Below are positions 60,144 through 64,000 of a DNA stretch of 64,000 bases, in pieces. The notes under the pieces were generated by a model that made no database searches, was not told the origin of the DNA, and saw only the letters and a program-made list of their open reading frames with translations. This DNA is from Casp-actino8 sp001510335 (GTDB lineage Bacteria > Actinomycetota > Acidimicrobiia > Acidimicrobiales > Ilumatobacteraceae), in assembly GCA_027729635.1 (NCBI GenBank), contig JAQCEM010000005.1:18489-82488 (forward strand), in the 5' to 3' direction. Made by a program: the position numbers and the translations under genes. Position 1 is the first letter of the stretch. Every line of letters starts with the position of its first letter.

Positions 60144-60995
60144 CTAGCGTCCGAGGCTCACAAAAGCCAAGGCCAAGCCGGCGCAGACCATTCCCACATA
60201 CTGCGACCGATTCGCCTTTTCATGATCGAGTCGTAAAGCCAAAATGATGGTGCTGACTGGGTACAGAGCAGTGATCACCGCGACCAACGACAGCAGACCT
60301 TGTCGATTAGCGAAAACGAAAAGAATATTGGCGCCCATGTCAAAGAGTCCAGCCCATAGAGCAATTGCGGTGACACGAATTGCTGGTCGGTCGGAACGGT
60401 CACGAGAGAGTTGTCGAACGAAAATAATGCTTGCCGCAATCGAGATTGATGCGATTCGAGCAGCAAGTAACGGCCACATGCCCGAATCTGAGGACGTGCG
60501 ATCAAGACACACAAACATCCAACCAAATCCGCAACCAGCCATCACTGCGACTCCAACGATCTTCATCTTGGTTGGTGCATGTGCGGTTCCTAATGCGCCT
60601 GTCACTAAAGCGATACCTACAATCGCAATCACAATTCCGACATAGGCGATGAATGATGGACGATCACCGAGGAACAAACCAGCGCCTACGGGAAGAGATG
60701 CACTCACGACCGCAGCAAGTGGAGCAACAACTGTCATCGATCCATTTGCTAACGCGTAATAGAAAAGCGTCAGACCAACAAACCCGCCAATGCCGCCAGC
60801 AGCACCCCACAGCCAGTCATGAAGTCCCGGCGTCGGATCTCCAAGAACTACTAGAAAAATACCCAACAGCATCAAGCTAAATACTTGACCAGCACAGGTC
60901 ACGACCAAACTGTCAATCTTTCGGGATGCTCGGCCACCGCAATAGTCGCCGACTCCATAAACAAGTGCTGCAGCGGCGGCAAGCAAAATCTCCAC
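60144..60995 (-). CDS. EamA/DMT-family membrane transporter
   Basis: Ten-helix drug/metabolite transporter-type protein, 283 residues, made of two repeated five-helix EamA units. Visible family blocks are AAAALVYGVGDYCGGRAS at the N-terminus and ALYPVSTIILALRLDHEKAN near the end. The frame is open to 61055, but a GTG at 60995 (VEILLAAAAALVYG) places the first helix correctly. It is divergent from the aldo/keto reductase by 92 bases. The transported solute is unknown. Confidence 0.83.
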   Translation of the reverse strand: MEILLAAAAALVYGVGDYCGGRASRKIDSLVVTCAGQVFSLMLLGIFLVVLGDPTPGLHDWLWGAAGGIGGFVGLTLFYYALANGSMTVVAPLAAVVSASLPVGAGLFLGDRPSFIAYVGIVIAIVGIALVTGALGTAHAPTKMKIVGVAVMAGCGFGWMFVCLDRTSSDSGMWPLLAARIASISIAASIIFVRQLSRDRSDRPAIRVTAIALWAGLFDMGANILFVFANRQGLLSLVAVITALYPVSTIILALRLDHEKANRSQYVGMVCAGLALAFVSLGR

Positions 60996-61087
60996 ATGAG
61001 ATGGATAGCACGCAACCCTGCTCAAGATGAGCCATGTGGTGACCTTTTGTTTCACCCCAACTGGCCTGAGTCACCTAAGGTACAAGC

Positions 61088-62077
61088 ATGCATCATGTTC
61101 GTTTTGGTCGCACTGGCCTCAAAGTTTCACGCCTCTGCCTCGGCACCATGACCTTTGGCTATCAATGTGACGAAGACACATCGTTTGCGATTATGGACGC
61201 AGCGGCCGAGGCTGGCATTGACTTCATTGATACCGCCGACATGTATCCGCTTGGCGCTCCCCCAGATCTCTTTGGCCGTACTGAAGAAATCGTTGGCAAG
61301 TGGTTGAAAGGTCGTCGCGAAGAATTCATCGTTGCGACAAAATGCTTCTTCCCGACTGGCCGAAAGGCTTGGGAGTCTGGCAACTCGCGTCACAACATCA
61401 TGCGCTCAGTAGATATATCACTCAAGCGCCTTGGTAGCGATTACATCGATCTCTACCAAGTTCATTCCTGGGATGCTGAAACTCGCGTCGATGAAACTTT
61501 GACTGCGATGGACGATCTCGTGAAATCAGGCAAGGTGCGTTACGTTGGATGCTCAAACTTCTTGTCATATCAACTCGCTCGGTCGGTTGGCCGCGCTGAA
61601 GTATTGGGCGTCAGTGGCTTTGAGTGTGTTCAACCGCGTTACAACATGTTGTTCCGCGAGAATGAACGCGAACTACTACCTTTGTGTGCCGAAGAAAACA
61701 TTGCGGTCATTCCTTACAACCCTCTTGCTGGTGGATTCTTAAGTGGCAAGCACATGCGTGGCGCACCGACCGAAGGTGGACGCTTCACCCTTGGTTTCGC
61801 AGCAGGTCGCTATCAAGACAGGTACTGGCATGACCGCATGTTTGACACAGTTGATCAGTTGCGCCCGATCGCTGAAGAAGCCGGAGTTTCTATGGCAACT
61901 TTGGCTGTCCAGTGGGTACTCGCCAACCCGACGATCACATCACCAATCATTGGTGCCAGTCGACCGGAGCAAATTGCCGACCCCATCGCTGCGGTCGGAG
62001 CGCCCATTGATGCTGGCATCAAAGCCCGCATCGACGAGTTGACCTACGAATATCGATTCGGCGATAACGCCCGCTGA
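61088..62077 (+). CDS. Aldo/keto reductase
   Basis: NADPH-dependent (beta/alpha)8 reductase, 329 residues. Catalytic Asp and Tyr are in GIDFIDTADMYPLG, Lys in EEFIVATKC, and His in YIDLYQVHSW. The C-terminal cofactor loop is ITSPIIGASRPEQI. AAGG lies seven bases before the ATG. It ends one base from the convergent carotenoid oxygenase. The natural substrate is unknown. Confidence 0.9.
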   Translation: MHHVRFGRTGLKVSRLCLGTMTFGYQCDEDTSFAIMDAAAEAGIDFIDTADMYPLGAPPDLFGRTEEIVGKWLKGRREEFIVATKCFFPTGRKAWESGNSRHNIMRSVDISLKRLGSDYIDLYQVHSWDAETRVDETLTAMDDLVKSGKVRYVGCSNFLSYQLARSVGRAEVLGVSGFECVQPRYNMLFRENERELLPLCAEENIAVIPYNPLAGGFLSGKHMRGAPTEGGRFTLGFAAGRYQDRYWHDRMFDTVDQLRPIAEEAGVSMATLAVQWVLANPTITSPIIGASRPEQIADPIAAVGAPIDAGIKARIDELTYEYRFGDNAR

Positions 62078-62078
62078 A

Positions 62079-63443
62079 TTAGTTGCGGTCGGGTGCCCAG
62101 TTGCCGTGGAAACCGAACGGTACACGGGCAGGCAATTTCACCTGAGAGACATATCCCCGATCAAAGTCCTGTGCGTCAAGCACGACGAACTCAGTTGAGT
62201 CATTTGATCCGTCATGCACAAAAGTTACTAACCATCCATCATCTTCGTCGGTGCTACCTGGTCGAGCGATAAACACTGACTCACCTGCTGCTCGCGAAAC
62301 GCCATGATCAAATACCTTGCGCTCACCAGTGACCAGATCATGCTTCACAGTGGGCCAATGCATCGAGCCAGTGTCGATCTGAGCGCAATAGCCATAGCGA
62401 TACATCTGCCCAGTCAGCGATCCGCGATGTCGCGGGAATTCATTAGCCGATGAATCAATTGTGGTCACCGACGCCCGCTGGGTAATCGGATCAATCTCCC
62501 AACGCATGAGCCGCGGCAATGCATCACCGAATGGGCCGAGCAAATCATCCCGCATCATGAGGTCGTAAAAACACACGTCAAGCACAACCTTTCCATCGGG
62601 CGTGTCGTACGCGTTCATCGGGTGGAATACATAGCCCACGGGCACGTCAACCCACACGATGTCTGCTGCCGTTCCTTCGCGCGGCATTAGTCCGACTCGA
62701 TTGCCGTACTCGGCGTTCCATCTGAATGGGAACCGACCAGCAAACGCGAGGTCGAAATCAACCAATACTGGTTGATCGTAGACAATGACATAACGATCAG
62801 TGATTGACATGTCATGCACCATCGACATACCCGGCAAAGGAATATCAACCGTACGATTCACGCGCCCGTCTTTGCCAACGCGCACGTACTGCACATGATC
62901 CATCCATTCGACCCACGCGTAAACGATTGCATGCATCTCGCCAGTCACCGGGTCAATTTTTGGATGCGCAGTGAATCCACCGGGCAAAGTTCCAAAAAAG
63001 TCGTTACGACCGACTGTCTCAAGCTCTTCTGTCAATTCCACTGGACAACCACCAGCTTCAACCATCGCCCATGTAGTGCCAGCAAAAGACCCGACGTTGG
63101 TGTTAGGACCAATCGAAGAGTTATTCCAATTTCGTCCAGAAATATCGGGCAACCCTCGCGCTGCATTCACCGCGGTAGATCCGACATATCGATTGCGATA
63201 CCACTCGGCACGACCTTCACGTAATCGAATCCCATGCACCATTCCGTCACCCACAAACCAATGATGAGTCGCTGGATCAACATCAGTGATCGGGTTCGGT
63301 CCATTGCGCAAGTAACGGCCATTGAGTTCTGCCGGCAATTCGCCAATCACATGCAGATCAAAGGCGGTCACCTCTTCAGAAATCGGGGCGTAATTGCCCG
63401 AGAGATAACGATTGTGGGCGACAGCATCAGATAACGAAGTCAT
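62079..63443 (-). CDS. Carotenoid/stilbene cleavage oxygenase (RPE65 family)
   Basis: Non-heme iron dioxygenase with seven-bladed propeller, 454 residues. The N-terminal motif LNGRYLRNGPNP and HHWFVGDGMVHG are typical. The four iron histidines can be placed in GFTAHPKIDP, MVHDMSIT, VFHPMNAYD and the final GFHGNWAPD. Homologs cleave carotenoids, apocarotenals or lignostilbenes. In pigmented or rhodopsin-bearing aquatic actinobacteria it could supply retinal, but no carotenoid or rhodopsin gene is nearby, so this is only a possibility. Confidence 0.92.
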   Translation of the reverse strand: MTSLSDAVAHNRYLSGNYAPISEEVTAFDLHVIGELPAELNGRYLRNGPNPITDVDPATHHWFVGDGMVHGIRLREGRAEWYRNRYVGSTAVNAARGLPDISGRNWNNSSIGPNTNVGSFAGTTWAMVEAGGCPVELTEELETVGRNDFFGTLPGGFTAHPKIDPVTGEMHAIVYAWVEWMDHVQYVRVGKDGRVNRTVDIPLPGMSMVHDMSITDRYVIVYDQPVLVDFDLAFAGRFPFRWNAEYGNRVGLMPREGTAADIVWVDVPVGYVFHPMNAYDTPDGKVVLDVCFYDLMMRDDLLGPFGDALPRLMRWEIDPITQRASVTTIDSSANEFPRHRGSLTGQMYRYGYCAQIDTGSMHWPTVKHDLVTGERKVFDHGVSRAAGESVFIARPGSTDEDDGWLVTFVHDGSNDSTEFVVLDAQDFDRGYVSQVKLPARVPFGFHGNWAPDRN

Positions 63444-63499
63444 AGACAGTGTCTAGTTTATTCGCTTGATATCGTCAAGTAACTTGTCCAGAAAAACAC

Positions 63500-63523
63500 A
63501 AAGCCCCACCGTAGCGGGGCTTT
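63500..63523 (-). terminator. Hairpin terminator after tRNA-Val
   Basis: AAAGCCCC and GGGGCTTT pair around an eight-base loop, followed on the reverse strand by a T-rich GTGTTTTTC. It directly follows the CCA end of tRNA-Val. Confidence 0.75.
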
Positions 63524-63600
<77 letters not shown>

Positions 63601-63669
63601 AAAAGCAGATTTACCTTACCGCCAATACGGCGACGTCGCCCACCTCACGGTCGCCATATTTGACGAGCG

Positions 63670-64000
63670 CTACCGCAACCGCAGGGCTACTTCATTGGCC
63701 ATCAGCCGACCCGCCCGAGTCAACGTGACTTGCCCGATGTTGACCCGTACCAATTCGCTCATCAGTTCAAGATCGCTCACACTAAATGAATCAACGGGCA
63801 CTCCCTCGCGCATCCGTAAAGCCAATTGCAATCCTTCAATGCGTTGAGCGTCAACATCAAGAATTTCGCCTGACGACTCGGCGCTTTGCCCCGAATTTAT
63901 CAATTCAATAAAGCGATCGGGCGTACGCACGTTCCATGAACGTCGCCCATCATGGTGAGCGTGCGCTGCACTACCAAAGCCGGCGTAGTTACCTTGAAAC
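63670..64000 (-). CDS. hemW: HemW-like radical-SAM protein, C-terminal part (partial)
   Basis: The frame runs from the right edge to the stop at 63670, giving about 110 residues. The start of the visible part, FQGNYAGFGSAAHAHHDGRR followed by SWNVRTPDRF, matches the conserved YLGFGxGAHS and WWNVRTPERY blocks near the C-terminus of HemW (heme chaperone, formerly HemN-like coproporphyrinogen oxidase). The remaining residues end in a winged-helix-like HemN C-terminal domain (LTRAGRLMANEVALRL). The radical-SAM core lies beyond the window. An internal GTG at 63930 could be mistaken for a start. Confidence 0.82.
   Translation of the reverse strand, partial: FQGNYAGFGSAAHAHHDGRRSWNVRTPDRFIELINSGQSAESSGEILDVDAQRIEGLQLALRMREGVPVDSFSVSDLELMSELVRVNIGQVTLTRAGRLMANEVALRLR

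Overview
The window looks like chromosome of an actinobacterium, most likely class Acidimicrobiia (an aquatic Ilumatobacter-like lineage). This is inferred from a dapA-rnj-ftsK-rimO-pgsA-cinA gene order typical of actinobacteria, a CarD regulator, an F420-type luciferase-like oxidoreductase, a 6C-type small RNA, moderate GC content by eye, frequent GTG/TTG starts and several apparently leaderless promoters. I see no insertion sequence, prophage, CRISPR array or rRNA. Genes are densely packed and only one gap exceeds 300 bases (38445-38868).

Layout. 1-4611: an acoABXC-type 2-oxoacid/acetoin dehydrogenase operon (E1 alpha, E1 beta, AcoX, E2) without its E3. 4626-8438: a reverse-strand set of redox enzymes (LLM oxidoreductase, nitroreductase, Rieske oxygenase, hydroxyacid dehydrogenase). 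8472-12976: VOC protein, SDR, an endonuclease/exonuclease/phosphatase-fold protein, a glutamine-synthetase-like ligase, and CarD with a long Lys/Ala-rich tail. 13086-23576: tRNA-Arg and a housekeeping block (cinA, pgsA, rimO, an SMP-30 protein, ftsK, a lipoprotein, rnj, dapA, a winged-helix protein). 23659-24771: ddl. 24774-31730: a TetR regulator divergent from a four-gene operon (acyl-CoA-reductase/HAD fusion, zinc alcohol dehydrogenase, LarA-like protein, PlsC-like acyltransferase). 31806-38444: LysM lipoprotein and glutamate synthase. 38869-44911: enoyl-CoA hydratase and three polytopic membrane enzymes for surface glycans. 44952-47971: a GntR regulator divergent from aconitase. 48002-52643: nitroreductase, a HAD-PlsC fusion, a 6C-type small RNA, a LysR regulator and a carboxyltransferase. 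52831-60995: citrate synthase, a membrane molybdoenzyme, an acyltransferase, quinone oxidoreductase, isocitrate dehydrogenase and an EamA transporter. 61088-64000: aldo/keto reductase, carotenoid oxygenase, tRNA-Val and the 3' part of hemW.

How it fits together. The three oxidative entry enzymes of the TCA cycle (gltA, acn, icd) lie within 15 kb. The gntR/acn and icd promoters share an almost identical element (ACTTGTATTRTACTTGT) overlapping their -10 boxes, suggesting that the GntR protein controls itself, aconitase and isocitrate dehydrogenase. The most unusual gene set is the TetR-controlled operon at 25487-31730. It joins fatty-acyl reduction, a HAD phosphatase-like domain, an alcohol dehydrogenase, a nickel-pincer racemase relative and a glycerolipid-type acyltransferase, behind a perfect 22-bp palindrome and a probably leaderless promoter. 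I know of no described pathway with this combination. A lipid or fatty-alcohol product is inferred, not shown.
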